Assembly: GCA_019359615.1 (NCBI GenBank)
Contig: JAHHHA010000044.1
Coordinates: forward strand, 1-49,138
Direction: 5' to 3'
Source: Cyanosarcina radialis HA8281-LM2
GTDB lineage: Bacteria; Cyanobacteriota; Cyanobacteriia; Cyanobacteriales; CCAP-1448
Length of the DNA: 49,138 bases
Shown here: piece by piece, positions 32,003 through 42,022 of the stretch
Layout of the letters: each line of letters opens with the position of its first letter
Numbering within the stretch: the stretch's first letter is position 1
Notes under the pieces: model-generated
The model's input: only the letters and a program-made list of their open reading frames with translations
What the model was told of the DNA's origin: nothing
Databases searched by the model: none
Position numbers and translations under genes: made by a program

Positions 32003-32857
32003 ATGCACGTTCATCATCTCAATTGTGGTTGTATGTGCCCGGTGGGCGGAAGATTATTCGATGGCTTTAGTCGCACTCTGACGGCTCATTTAGTCTGTCA
32101 CTGCTTGCTCGTCGAAACCGATCGCGGATTGGTTCTCGTCGATACGGGCTTTGGGCTGCGGGACGTGCGATCGCCTTACTCTCGACTCAGCCCATTTTTT
32201 ATTTATTTCAATAACATTCAGTTCGACCGGAAATACACCGCGATTGCCCAGATCGAGGAACTCGGATTTTCTGCCCGCGACGTGCGCCATATCGTGCTGA
32301 CTCACCTCGATTTCGACCACGCAGGAGGGTTAGAAGATTTCCCCGAAGCCACCATTCACGTTATGCAAAACGAAGTTGAAGCCGCCCGCGATCGACACGG
32401 CTTCATTGCCAGCGGTCGATACCGTCCCCAGCAGTGGGATGAGGTCCAGAATTGGCAGCACTACACCGCCGGAGGCGAACCCTGGTTTGGATTTGAGGCA
32501 GTTCGCGACTTAAAAGGGCTACCCCCAGAAATTCTTCTAATCCCCCTGGCCGGGCATACGCGGGGTCATGCTGGGATAGCGATCGCCACCTCAGAGGGCT
32601 GGCTGCTCCACGCCGGAGATGCCTACTTTTATCGGCACGAGATGGATGCAGCCCAACCCACTTGTACCCCAGGTTTGCGAGCTTACCAATGGATGATGGA
32701 AGTCGATCGCCAAGCGCGGTTATTCAATCAAGCTCGACTCCGACAACTAGCGATCGATCGCCGCGAGGATGTACGTCTGTTTTGCAGTCACGATGCGGTT
32801 GAGTTCAAAGCATTCGATCGGGAAAACAGCCAGCGGCAGGCTTCTCAATTGAGTTGA
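32003..32857 (+). CDS. MBL-fold metallohydrolase (lactonase-like)
   Basis: The 284-aa metallo-beta-lactamase-fold enzyme has the dinuclear metal motif THLDFDHAGG (HxDxDH as in lactonases), a further His in LAGHTRGHAG and Asp in LLHAGDAYF, and a final His in LFCSHDAVEF. This HxxxD-variant arrangement resembles N-acyl homoserine lactonases (AiiA/AttM type). The N-terminus HHLNCGCMCPVGGRLFDG is characteristic of a subfamily. Substrate is not known. The start has an excellent ribosome site. Confidence 0.88.
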   Translation: MHVHHLNCGCMCPVGGRLFDGFSRTLTAHLVCHCLLVETDRGLVLVDTGFGLRDVRSPYSRLSPFFIYFNNIQFDRKYTAIAQIEELGFSARDVRHIVLTHLDFDHAGGLEDFPEATIHVMQNEVEAARDRHGFIASGRYRPQQWDEVQNWQHYTAGGEPWFGFEAVRDLKGLPPEILLIPLAGHTRGHAGIAIATSEGWLLHAGDAYFYRHEMDAAQPTCTPGLRAYQWMMEVDRQARLFNQARLRQLAIDRREDVRLFCSHDAVEFKAFDRENSQRQASQLS

Positions 32858-33070
32858 TTTCCAATTCCAGTAGCGGTATTGAAAGTAGCAGCGATCGAAT
32901 GAGTGGCCATCAGCTTTTTAGCGACTAATAAACTCCCCATTAGAAATAGCTTCAACTATACCCAACGTATGGCGTATCTAGCTCGCTAGTTCTCGAACAT
33001 GGGTAGAAAAGGCTTTGCCCTTACTGCGATCGAACAATTTTCCAGCCTTGTAAGTTTTTAGGAGTTTAAT

Positions 33071-33538
33071 ATGAAACCAGGACAACAATTTGCCTTAATT
33101 ATTGGGATAGTTTTCGTGCTGTTGGGCGTGGCAGGATTCATTCCGGGCTTAGTCCAACCCCCTACAGCCGATCCCGATGCCGTGAATCTTGGCGTTACCA
33201 ATGGATATGGCTATCTATTGGGGTTATTTCCGGTCAACTTAATACACAATCTCGTTCATTTAATCGTAGGGCTGTTGGGAATAATTGGCTCGCTCTCGTT
33301 GGGCAGCGCTCGTCTCTATAGCGGAGCTTTTGCTATTTCCTACTGGCTGATTGCGCTCATGGGCTTATTTCCCCCCACTCAATCGACTTTAGGCTTAATG
33401 CCTATCTTTGGCAACAATGTTTGGTTTAATGCCATGGCAGCGGCGATCGCTACTTACTTTGGCTTCATTGCTAAACCCGACTTAGCAGAGCTTCGGGAAC
33501 AAGATCTACGGAACCAAGCTGCTTCTACCAAGTCTTAG
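33071..33538 (+). CDS. DUF4383 membrane protein
   Basis: The 155-aa integral membrane protein has four helices: FALIIGIVFVLLGVAGFIPG, LIHNLVHLIVGLLGIIGSL, SGAFAISYWLIALMGLFP and NAMAAAIATYFGFIA. The HNLVHLxxG motif in helix 2 is the hallmark of DUF4383. Function is unknown. TAGGAG lies before the ATG. The 210 bp before it contain nothing recognisable apart from the promoter. Confidence 0.85.
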   Translation: MKPGQQFALIIGIVFVLLGVAGFIPGLVQPPTADPDAVNLGVTNGYGYLLGLFPVNLIHNLVHLIVGLLGIIGSLSLGSARLYSGAFAISYWLIALMGLFPPTQSTLGLMPIFGNNVWFNAMAAAIATYFGFIAKPDLAELREQDLRNQAASTKS

Positions 33539-33706
33539 ATGAGATTAAATCGGCCAGCCTGAGCCAGACATTCGATCGAGCGGCAATCCCGTCAAGATCG
33601 ATCTCTGGCTCAAACTTTTTTACTGCGATTAGGTATATAGATTCTGTCATCTTGAGGATAAAGCTAAAATAAGTCAGAATAGCTTTTGCCGCGACTTATA
33701 AAACCC

Positions 33707-35194
33707 ATGACTATTGCTGCACCAGTTAAGACTCAGTACGAAGCCGTTATTGGTTTGGAAACCCACTGTCAACTGAGTACCGCCACCAAGATTTTCTGTA
33801 ATTGCTCGACCGCATTCGGTGCCGAGCCGAACCAGAATGTCTGCCCGGTGTGCATGGGAATGCCAGGAGTGCTACCCGTACTGAATCAGAAGGTGTTGGA
33901 ATACGCTGTCAAAGCTGGGTTAGCCCTCAATGCCGAAATTGCTAAATTCAGCAAATTCGATCGCAAACAATATTTCTATCCCGACTTACCCAAAAATTAT
34001 CAAATTTCTCAATACGACTTACCGATAGCCGAACATGGCTGGTTGGAGATCGAACTCGTCGATGAGGCTGGCAATCCCACACGCAAGCGGATCGGCATCA
34101 CGCGGTTGCACATGGAAGAAGATGCTGGGAAACTGGTACACGCCGGGAGCGATCGCCTATCAGGTTCTACTTACTCTTTGGTAGACTTCAATCGCACTGG
34201 CGTTCCTTTGGTAGAAATCGTCTCGGAACCAGATATTCGTTCCGGGCAAGAAGCCGCCGAATACGCCCAAGAACTGCGCCGCATTTTGCGCTATCTCAAC
34301 GTCAGCGACGGCAATATGCAAGAAGGTTCCCTGCGTTGCGACGTGAATATCTCGGTGCGCCCCGTGGGGCAAGAAAAGTTTGGCACCAAGGTAGAAATTA
34401 AAAACATGAACTCCTTCAGTGCCATTCAAAAAGCGATCGAACACGAAATCGATCGGCAAATTGAAGCCTTAGAAACGGGCGAACCCATAGTCCAAGAAAC
34501 CAGGTTATGGGAAGAGGGGAGCCAACGCACGATTAGTATGCGCTCTAAAGAGGGTTCCAGCGACTATCGTTACTTCCCCGAACCAGATTTAGCCCCGCTG
34601 GAAGTATCACCAGCCCAGCTAAAAGAGTGGAAGTCTCAACTGCCAGAACTGCCAGCCGAGAAACGCCACCGCTACGAAAACGAGTTGGGGCTATCGGCGT
34701 ATGATGCTAGAGTGCTAACGGACGAGCGATCGCTAGCAGAATATTTTGAAACGGTAGTGGCAGCTAAAGCTAGTCCCAAGCAAGCAGCTAACTGGGTGAT
34801 GGGCGATATCTCTGCTTACCTCAATGCTGAAAAACTCCAGGTCGGTCAAATTGCCTTGAAAGCAAATGGGTTAGCGGAATTAATTGGCTTAATTGAAGAT
34901 GGCACGATTAGCGGCAAAATCGCCAAAGAAATTCTGCCAGAGTTATTAACTCAAGGCGGATCGGCGAAGGAACTGATCGAAAGTAAAGGCTTGGTACAAA
35001 TCTCGGATACGGCTGAGTTGGAAAAAATTATCGATGAGGTAATTGCTGCTAGCCCCAAAGAGTTAGAACAATATCGCAGCGGTAAAACCAAGCTGCTGGG
35101 CTTTTTTGTCGGGCAGGTGATGAAGAAAACTAACGGTAGAGCCGACCCGAAACTAACCAACCAAATCTTAGCTCCCAAGCTCAACAATGGTTAA
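33707..35194 (+). CDS. gatB: Asp-tRNA(Asn)/Glu-tRNA(Gln) amidotransferase subunit B
   Basis: The protein of about 495 aa is the GatB subunit of the transamidosome that converts Glu-tRNA(Gln) to Gln-tRNA(Gln). I select ATG 33707 ([23 protein letters not shown]). Motifs include [18 protein letters not shown] with [11 protein letters not shown] (zinc Cys), [31 protein letters not shown] and [10 protein letters not shown]. The C-terminal helical YqeY-like tail ([29 protein letters not shown]) is complete. The integron array ends 54 bp after its stop codon, so gatB seems to be the chromosomal anchor gene at the distal end. Confidence 0.97.
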   Translation: MTIAAPVKTQYEAVIGLETHCQLSTATKIFCNCSTAFGAEPNQNVCPVCMGMPGVLPVLNQKVLEYAVKAGLALNAEIAKFSKFDRKQYFYPDLPKNYQISQYDLPIAEHGWLEIELVDEAGNPTRKRIGITRLHMEEDAGKLVHAGSDRLSGSTYSLVDFNRTGVPLVEIVSEPDIRSGQEAAEYAQELRRILRYLNVSDGNMQEGSLRCDVNISVRPVGQEKFGTKVEIKNMNSFSAIQKAIEHEIDRQIEALETGEPIVQETRLWEEGSQRTISMRSKEGSSDYRYFPEPDLAPLEVSPAQLKEWKSQLPELPAEKRHRYENELGLSAYDARVLTDERSLAEYFETVVAAKASPKQAANWVMGDISAYLNAEKLQVGQIALKANGLAELIGLIEDGTISGKIAKEILPELLTQGGSAKELIESKGLVQISDTAELEKIIDEVIAASPKELEQYRSGKTKLLGFFVGQVMKKTNGRADPKLTNQILAPKLNNG

Positions 35195-35247
35195 CTTTTC
35201 TGGCCGAGCGAATAATATGAGAAAGGAAACAAGACTCTTATTAATCT

Positions 35248-35334
35248 CCCTAACGGTTCGCTTGAGCGGCAACGAAAAGACTTCAACGGTAGACGAAAAA
35301 ACCTTGCACGTCCGCTCCAAGCGAATTGTTAGAC
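35248..35334 (-). other. attC recombination site of integron cassette
   Basis: Read leftward, the site starts with GTCTAAC (R'', 35334-35328), then AATTCGCTTGGAGCGG. It ends with CCGCTCAAGCGAACC and GTTAGGG (R', 35254-35248). The arms pair as CGCTTG-AGCGG with one unpaired extra base in the same place as in classical attC sites; about 48 nt make the variable terminal loop. It is 87 bp long and lies 20 bp after the stop of the pentapeptide ORF, exactly where a cassette attC should be. Confidence 0.85.
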
Positions 35335-35354
35335 AGCTTGGCAAAGACGATGAA

Positions 35355-36119
35355 TTACGATTCCATTTGGGACATAACCAAATCTACAGCCTCTTTCGCT
35401 GGAGCTAACTCTAGACCTGTCTTCTCTCTAAAGAACTTTATTGCACCCAATCGATCACCAAAACGTAGATACTCTTGTTTCATGATTTCGATATCCTCTT
35501 TGCTGATCTGGCTCAACAAATTTGCATTCGTAGCTACCGCACCCAACTCATCACTCTTCAATGAAACACTTTTCGTAACAACATTCTCAAAATTTGCACC
35601 ACTAACCTTATTCAAAGCCCACTGTTTCATCTTGCTCAAATCTACACCAGCCAAATTAGCATCTCGTAGGTCTGAGCTAGAAATCCACGCATCATACAAA
35701 TTTACTTGAGCTAAATTTGCTTCTTGGAAGCTTGCCCCTTTAATATATGCCTGTCTCAAATCAACACCTGTCATGTTTGCCCGATTGAAAACGGCATCTT
35801 CTACAGTGATTTGGCTCAAGTTGGCAAAACTCAGATCTGAATTAGACAGATCCGTTCCCTCCCAGAGCGTAGCTGCGCTGAAATTAGCACTCCGTAGATC
35901 AGCATTTATAAAACTGGTGTGCTGGCAAGTAACTTCACTCAAGTCAGCTTCTATCAAGTTAACTTCAGTAAAATCAAGCATAGCAAGATTGCATCCTCTT
36001 AAACTAATACCACTCAGATTCGTTCCTCTTGGAACTTCCAGGTGCTTGATTGTGCCAACAGATGAAAAACCTCTTTCTCCAGCAGCGTAGCGATCGAGTA
36101 GTTCTTGAATATCTATCAT
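35355..36119 (-). CDS. Pentapeptide-repeat protein with L7/L12-like C-terminus (integron cassette gene)
   Basis: I start at ATG 36119 (MIDIQELLDRYAAGERGFSSV). The protein of about 254 aa has a short N-terminal helix, then about 25 pentapeptide repeats with A(D/N)LSx periodicity (about 35-170: NLSGISLRGCNLAML, ADLRSANFSAA, ANMTGVDLRQA), which build a right-handed beta helix. The last 40 residues (EYLRFGDRLGAIKFFREKTGLELAPAKEAVD) match the C-terminal domain of ribosomal protein L7/L12, a fusion found in some cyanobacterial proteins. It is the ORF of an integron cassette lying between two attC-like sites and divergent to intI. The role is unknown; pentapeptide proteins such as Qnr and MfpA mimic DNA. 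Confidence 0.8.
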   Translation of the reverse strand: MIDIQELLDRYAAGERGFSSVGTIKHLEVPRGTNLSGISLRGCNLAMLDFTEVNLIEADLSEVTCQHTSFINADLRSANFSAATLWEGTDLSNSDLSFANLSQITVEDAVFNRANMTGVDLRQAYIKGASFQEANLAQVNLYDAWISSSDLRDANLAGVDLSKMKQWALNKVSGANFENVVTKSVSLKSDELGAVATNANLLSQISKEDIEIMKQEYLRFGDRLGAIKFFREKTGLELAPAKEAVDLVMSQMES

Positions 36120-36199
36120 GACAAAACAGATTGTAGTGCCCAAGCATCATCAATTCAATACTTCCCTGCCAGGAGCTTTTTAACTCGTAAAATAAAGCT

Positions 36200-36290
36200 G
36201 TCTAACGTTGAAGTTGAGCCGCGAACGACGCTTAGGTCGCGTCGTCGGGCTAACGTCGTTCGTCGGCTCCAACGCAGTAGTTGTTGTGCC
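36200..36290 (-). other. Second attC-like site, next to attI
   Basis: Read leftward, the sequence GCGTTGGAGCCGACGAACGACG pairs with CGTCGTTCGCGGCTCAAC. The stem is 18 bp (right arm 36254-36273, left arm 36213-36230) with two extrahelical bases (positions 263 and 270 of the arm). It ends in a perfect R' GTTAGAC (36206-36200). The R'' box is weak (GCACAAC near 36289-36283). The GGAGC/GCTC asymmetry is shared with the clear attC at 35248. R' here and R'' there form the inverted 12-mers AAGCTGTCTAAC and GTTAGACAGCTT that bracket the cassette. Confidence 0.65.
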
Positions 36291-36310
36291 TGGCGCTTCT
36301 ACAGTGTTCC

Positions 36311-36568
36311 CAGGCGCTAACAGTTAACTCCAGGCAGAGCAACTATTGATTAGACTGAATTTTTCTGTCTAATATCCCTAAATGGCGGATTAGGCAGACA
36401 AGCCTAGTCGGGCTAATCCACTCAACTAACGTAAGCGATAATACGCTCAATCCTGAGTCTACCATCAACACTGCTCCGAAATTCCGTATTTCCTCAGATG
36501 ATTAGGCTGAAAGATTCCGTCTAATATCCTCAATTAGGAGATTAGCCCGATAACCGACCCGACACACC
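36311..36568 (-). promoter_or_regulatory. Candidate attI and intI promoter region with direct repeats
   Basis: This 258-bp noncoding region between intI and the first attC holds a possible simple recombination site TTAACTGTTAGCGCC (leftward, 36330-36313). It also holds two 49-bp direct repeats (36347-36395 and 36499-36547, 37 of 49 identical), each carrying GATTAG...GTCTAATATCC...GATTAG. GATTAG/CTAATC cores occur about nine times in both directions. attI regions bear IntI-binding direct repeats, so this is the expected place; exact crossover base not established. Confidence 0.5.
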
Positions 36569-37531
36569 ATGGAGCAGCCACCCAAATTACTTGATGTCGT
36601 CCGCCAAATCATTCGCCTCAAACACTACTCCTATCGCACTGAAGAAACTTATATTGACTGGATTAAACGTTATATATTGTTTCACAATAAACGCCACCCT
36701 AGAGAGATGGGTAGCAGAGAAATTGAGGCATTCCTCAGCTATCTAGCCATAGAAGGAAAAGTTGCAGCCTCAACTCAAAATCAAGCTCTGAGTGCTTTGC
36801 TGTTTCTTTACCGAGAAGTCTTAAAACAAGAATTAGATTTACCTGTAGATGCAATTCGCGCTAAAAGATCGCGTTACTTACCAACCGTTTTAACCAAAGA
36901 AGAAGTTTTAGCAGTGATTGAAAATCTCTCAGGAGTATACCAACTTGTAATCAAACTGTTGTATGGTAGCGGGCTGCGTTTAACAGAAGGTTTACAACTG
37001 CGAGTCAAGGATGTCGATTTTTCTCAGCAACAACTGGGCGTGCGAGATAGTAAAGGAATGGAAAGTCGAGTCACGATGTTGCCTGTAAATGTGGGCAAAC
37101 AGCTTCAAGAACATTTGCAAGGAGTCAAACGACTGCACCAACAAGATTTGGAGAAAGGATATGGCTCGGTCTATCTGCCGTTTGCCCTAGAACGAAAGTA
37201 CCCCAATGCTGGCCGCCAGTGGGTATGGCAGTATGTATTTCCATCCGATCGATTATCGTCCGATCCAAGAAGCGGTAAAGTCCGCCGACATCATCTTCAC
37301 GAGAGTGGGTTACAGAAGGCGCTAAAACAGGCAGTACGTTTGGCAAAGATTGAGAAGCGAGTTAGTTGCCATACGTTTCGCCACAGTTTTGCTACTCATT
37401 TGTTGCAAAATGGCTACGATATCCGCACAGTTCAGGAGTTGTTGGGACACAAAGACGTGAAGACAACGATGGTTTATACTCACGTTCTCAATCGCGGTGG
37501 TAGAGGAGTGAGAAGTCCTCTTGATGCCTAA
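36569..37531 (+). CDS. intI: Integron integrase IntI
   Basis: The 320-aa tyrosine recombinase carries the full catalytic set: Arg137 (GSGLRLTE), His268 and Arg271 ([13 protein letters not shown]), His294 (LLGHKDV) and nucleophile Tyr303 (TTMVYTHV). The integron-specific extra segment between the catalytic boxes is present at about 190-225 ([25 protein letters not shown], then QYVFPS). This insertion distinguishes IntI from XerC/D. The N-terminal domain [42 protein letters not shown] and the terminal [12 protein letters not shown] are classical. The ORF is intact. Integron integrases are rare in cyanobacteria. Confidence 0.95.
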   Translation: MEQPPKLLDVVRQIIRLKHYSYRTEETYIDWIKRYILFHNKRHPREMGSREIEAFLSYLAIEGKVAASTQNQALSALLFLYREVLKQELDLPVDAIRAKRSRYLPTVLTKEEVLAVIENLSGVYQLVIKLLYGSGLRLTEGLQLRVKDVDFSQQQLGVRDSKGMESRVTMLPVNVGKQLQEHLQGVKRLHQQDLEKGYGSVYLPFALERKYPNAGRQWVWQYVFPSDRLSSDPRSGKVRRHHLHESGLQKALKQAVRLAKIEKRVSCHTFRHSFATHLLQNGYDIRTVQELLGHKDVKTTMVYTHVLNRGGRGVRSPLDA

Positions 37532-37618
37532 TCAAAACGTGAATGGCAATTTATTCCTAGTTGCTTTGGGAAAACTCGATCGATTTTGTCAACGATCGGT
37601 TTTAATCAAGCGATCGCC
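37484..37618. repeat. intI-tail repeat, copy A (source copy)
   Basis: This segment covers the last 48 bp of intI (GTTCTCAATCGCGGTGGTAG...) and about 87 bp after it (ACGTGAATGGCAATTTATTC, CAACGATCGGTTTT, CAAGCGATCGCC). Related copies are B (43081-43222), C (46208-46322) and D (47115-47139), all in the same orientation. Confidence 0.8.
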
Positions 37619-37651
37619 ATCCAGTGTCAGATCGAAAAGGATCGACTGCCA

Positions 37652-38584
37652 TCACGGGAGTTGAATCGCCCAGTTTAAATTCAGACTTTGCTCCTGAAGA
37701 GGCTTGCTCAGTTTGATACCCGATAAGTCTGCTCCTCGCAGGATGGTTGAGTTGAAGTGAACATCCGTTAAGGTAGCATGATGTAAGATTGCCCCACTTA
37801 AGTTTGCCTGACTCAGTGTGGCCCAATGTAAGTCAGCTTCGGTTAGGTTTGCTGTTATTAGTTCTGCCCATTCCAGGTTTGCACCCCGCAAGTTTGCCAG
37901 CATCAACTTTGCCCCCATCAGGTTTGCTTTATACAAGTTGGCTCCTGTGAGGTTAGCTCCACTCAAATTGGCACTCTTCAGGTTGCCCTCACTCAGATTG
38001 GCACCACTGAGATGCGCACGGCTGAGATCGGCTTGCACTAGATTTATCGCCCTCAAGTCTGCCTGCTCCAAGTTAGCTCCGCTCAAGTCAGCCCCGATTA
38101 GCTTGGCATGGCTGAGATGCGATCGACTGAGGTTGGTTTCTATTAATTTGGCCCCACTGAAATCTGTCTTATGCAATTGAGCCGCAATCAGGATCGCTTG
38201 ACTGAGGTTTGCTTCATTGAGATGAGCTTCATCTAAGTTAGCTCTGCTTAGATTCGCTTGCTGCAATTGTGCTTGCCTCAGAGCAGTTCTCCATAGCTTA
38301 GCCCCACTCAAATCTGCATGATTTAAGATTGCCCCATCCAAGATTGCCCCAATTATATGTACGCCATTGAGGCAAGTACCACTGAGATTGGTTTGCACTA
38401 AAATTGCCCCATTGAGATCTGCTCCCATTAAGTTGGCGGCGCTGAAGTCTGCTTGACTCAACATGGCTTTTTTCAAGCACACTCCACTCAGGTTAGCCGA
38501 TCGCAAGTTGGCTCCTGGCAAATCTACGCCGTGAAAATCTCTCTCTCCATCTGCATATCGCAACAGCAGTTCGTGGGCTTCCAT
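37652..38584 (-). CDS. Pentapeptide-repeat protein
   Basis: I start at ATG 38584 (MEAHELLLRYADGERDFHGVD). The protein of about 310 aa is almost wholly A(N/D)LSx pentapeptide repeats, about 50 in number, with the typical central Leu and Ala at i-2, predicting a long right-handed quadrilateral beta helix. The first 20 residues strongly resemble those of the cassette-borne pentapeptide protein (ELLxRYAxGERxF). It lies just beyond intI, convergent with it. Function unknown. Codon periodicity makes the DNA itself a 15-bp degenerate repeat, which explains the shadow frames on the other strand. Confidence 0.85.
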   Translation of the reverse strand: MEAHELLLRYADGERDFHGVDLPGANLRSANLSGVCLKKAMLSQADFSAANLMGADLNGAILVQTNLSGTCLNGVHIIGAILDGAILNHADLSGAKLWRTALRQAQLQQANLSRANLDEAHLNEANLSQAILIAAQLHKTDFSGAKLIETNLSRSHLSHAKLIGADLSGANLEQADLRAINLVQADLSRAHLSGANLSEGNLKSANLSGANLTGANLYKANLMGAKLMLANLRGANLEWAELITANLTEADLHWATLSQANLSGAILHHATLTDVHFNSTILRGADLSGIKLSKPLQEQSLNLNWAIQLP

Positions 38585-38788
38585 AATTATCTCTTGATTT
38601 TCTAGGGATGGGCCTGCGCTCGTCGGCCAGGTTGGCGATCGCACTACGGGAAACTAGAGATCTTAATTATTACAATAGCTTAAGCCCGTTCTCTAAAACA
38701 AACTCATACCGACTATGATTAAATTACAACTAGTTCATAACAAGTTAAATCGTTTTCTCGGTAGCTCTAATTTGCCACCGTAAATTAG

Positions 38789-41056
<2,268 letters not shown>

Positions 41057-41086
41057 TGCTTCGTCAAGGTAGAAGTGATGGCTAGC

Positions 41087-41124
41087 CCTCACCCCCAACC
41101 CCTCTCCCAAGCTTGGGAGAGGGG
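41087..41124. repeat. Palindromic repeat around CCCAAGCTTGGG after katG
   Basis: CCCCTCTCCCAAG and its complement form a 26-bp perfect palindrome (41099-41124) preceded by CCCTCACCCC. It is the same family as 28041-28099. It begins about 30 bp after katG and is well placed to act as its terminator. Confidence 0.85.
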
Positions 41125-41164
41125 AGAAACAACCTGTCAATTTCAAGTTGACAGACTACTAATC

Positions 41165-41323
41165 TCAGGGCAAAGACCTTTGGGGGTTTCTCAGCGTAAC
41201 TTCCACGGTCATCGCTCGTAGGTCGAGGCTATGCTACCCTGCGGAAATCCCGAACGCGGGTAGAAGCCAGTGACGAAAATAAGGGCGGCGTTTCGACTTC
41301 TCTGGAAACGTCGCCCTAGCTTT
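41165..41323 (+). ncRNA. Possible structured RNA ending in a terminator-like hairpin
   Basis: In a 430-bp gene-free region after katG there is a GC-rich, structured stretch. GGCT/AGCC (41227-41230/41265-41268) encloses CTACCC-T-GC/GCGGGTAG (41234-41242/41256-41263). A strong hairpin GGGCGGCGTTTC/GAAACGTCGCCC follows (41283-41294/41305-41316) and then TAGCTTT. The rest of the region has no ORF. The layout suggests a small RNA, but I recognise no known family. Confidence 0.35.
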
Positions 41324-41376
41324 AGGAACTGGGAAGAGGCGACTGATTTCGTCAATCATTGATATTAGTCAAGCGT

Positions 41377-41410
41377 GCGAACTGCGAATTGCGAATTGCG
41401 AATTGACAAT
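41377..41410. repeat. Heptameric tandem repeat GCGAATT
   Basis: There are five tandem 7-bp units (GCGAACT, three GCGAATT, GACAATT) upstream of the CAP-domain gene. It is another STRR-type array. Confidence 0.8.
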
Positions 41411-41491
41411 TGTTCTGGCTTGCGGAATAGAGCGCGATCGCTTTGTATCATCTGGCATTAGCTCTATCGCGAACTCGATCTCACACCTCAA

Positions 41492-41992
41492 ATGCTAAAA
41501 CGCCTGTTTGCCGATCGCCGAGCGATCGCCGCCATCCTCACTGGTAGTCTGGTTGCCTGCGATTCCCCGATCGTCGATCGACTACCTATTAACACCCCCA
41601 AGCCGATAAGTGCCAATGCCTTAGAAAGAGCGGTTCACGAACAAGTAAATCAGTATCGTCAGTCTCGCAACTTACCGCCTCTGACTCTAGATCCGCGCAT
41701 GAGCCAAGTTGCCAGAGAACACGCTCAAGCTATGGCAGAGGGCAAAGCGCCCTTCAGCCATCAAGGATTTAAAGAAAGAATCGTGGCGATTTCTATTCCC
41801 TATCGCACCGCCGCCGAAAATCTGGCTTTTAACCAAGGTTACAGTCAACCAGATCGATCGGCCGTAGAAGGTTGGATTAAAAGTCCCGGCCATCGTCAGA
41901 ATATGGAAGGCAATTTCAATCTCACTGGAATTGGCGTGACTCAAAATGCCAATGGTGAATATTACTTCACCCAATTATTCATTCGCAGCTAA
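41492..41992 (+). CDS. CAP-domain (SCP/PR1-like) lipoprotein
   Basis: The 166-aa protein has a signal peptide with lipobox LVAC (Cys about 23) followed by a short linker and a CAP domain (about 42-165). Conserved features are VHEQVNQYRQSRNLPPLTLDPRMSQVAREHAQAMAEG, FSHQGF (His), AAENLAFN (Glu) and GWIKSPGHRQNMEGNFNLTGIGV (CAP HN motif with His). It is probably anchored in the envelope. Bacterial CAP proteins are thought to bind lipids or cell-wall material; the activity is unknown. Confidence 0.88.
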   Translation: MLKRLFADRRAIAAILTGSLVACDSPIVDRLPINTPKPISANALERAVHEQVNQYRQSRNLPPLTLDPRMSQVAREHAQAMAEGKAPFSHQGFKERIVAISIPYRTAAENLAFNQGYSQPDRSAVEGWIKSPGHRQNMEGNFNLTGIGVTQNANGEYYFTQLFIRS

Positions 41993-42022
41993 CTTCGGTA
42001 AGAGTGGTAGTGGCGATCGCTT

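Noticed and set aside
35187-35709. Rightward frames after gatB over the attC site
   Set aside because: They run across the attC palindrome and antisense to the cassette gene, with no coding character.
36569-37531. XerC/D-type or phage integrase
   Set aside because: The integron-specific insertion (about 190-225) and the [10 protein letters not shown] tail are diagnostic of IntI, and attC sites are present.
37818-38480. Extra frames within the pentapeptide-repeat genes
   Set aside because: Periodic repeats leave alternative frames open; the translated residues are shadow versions of the AxLxx repeat.
41140-41330. tmRNA, 6S RNA, RNase P RNA or a tRNA
   Set aside because: None of the conserved segments of these RNAs is visible; only generic hairpins are.
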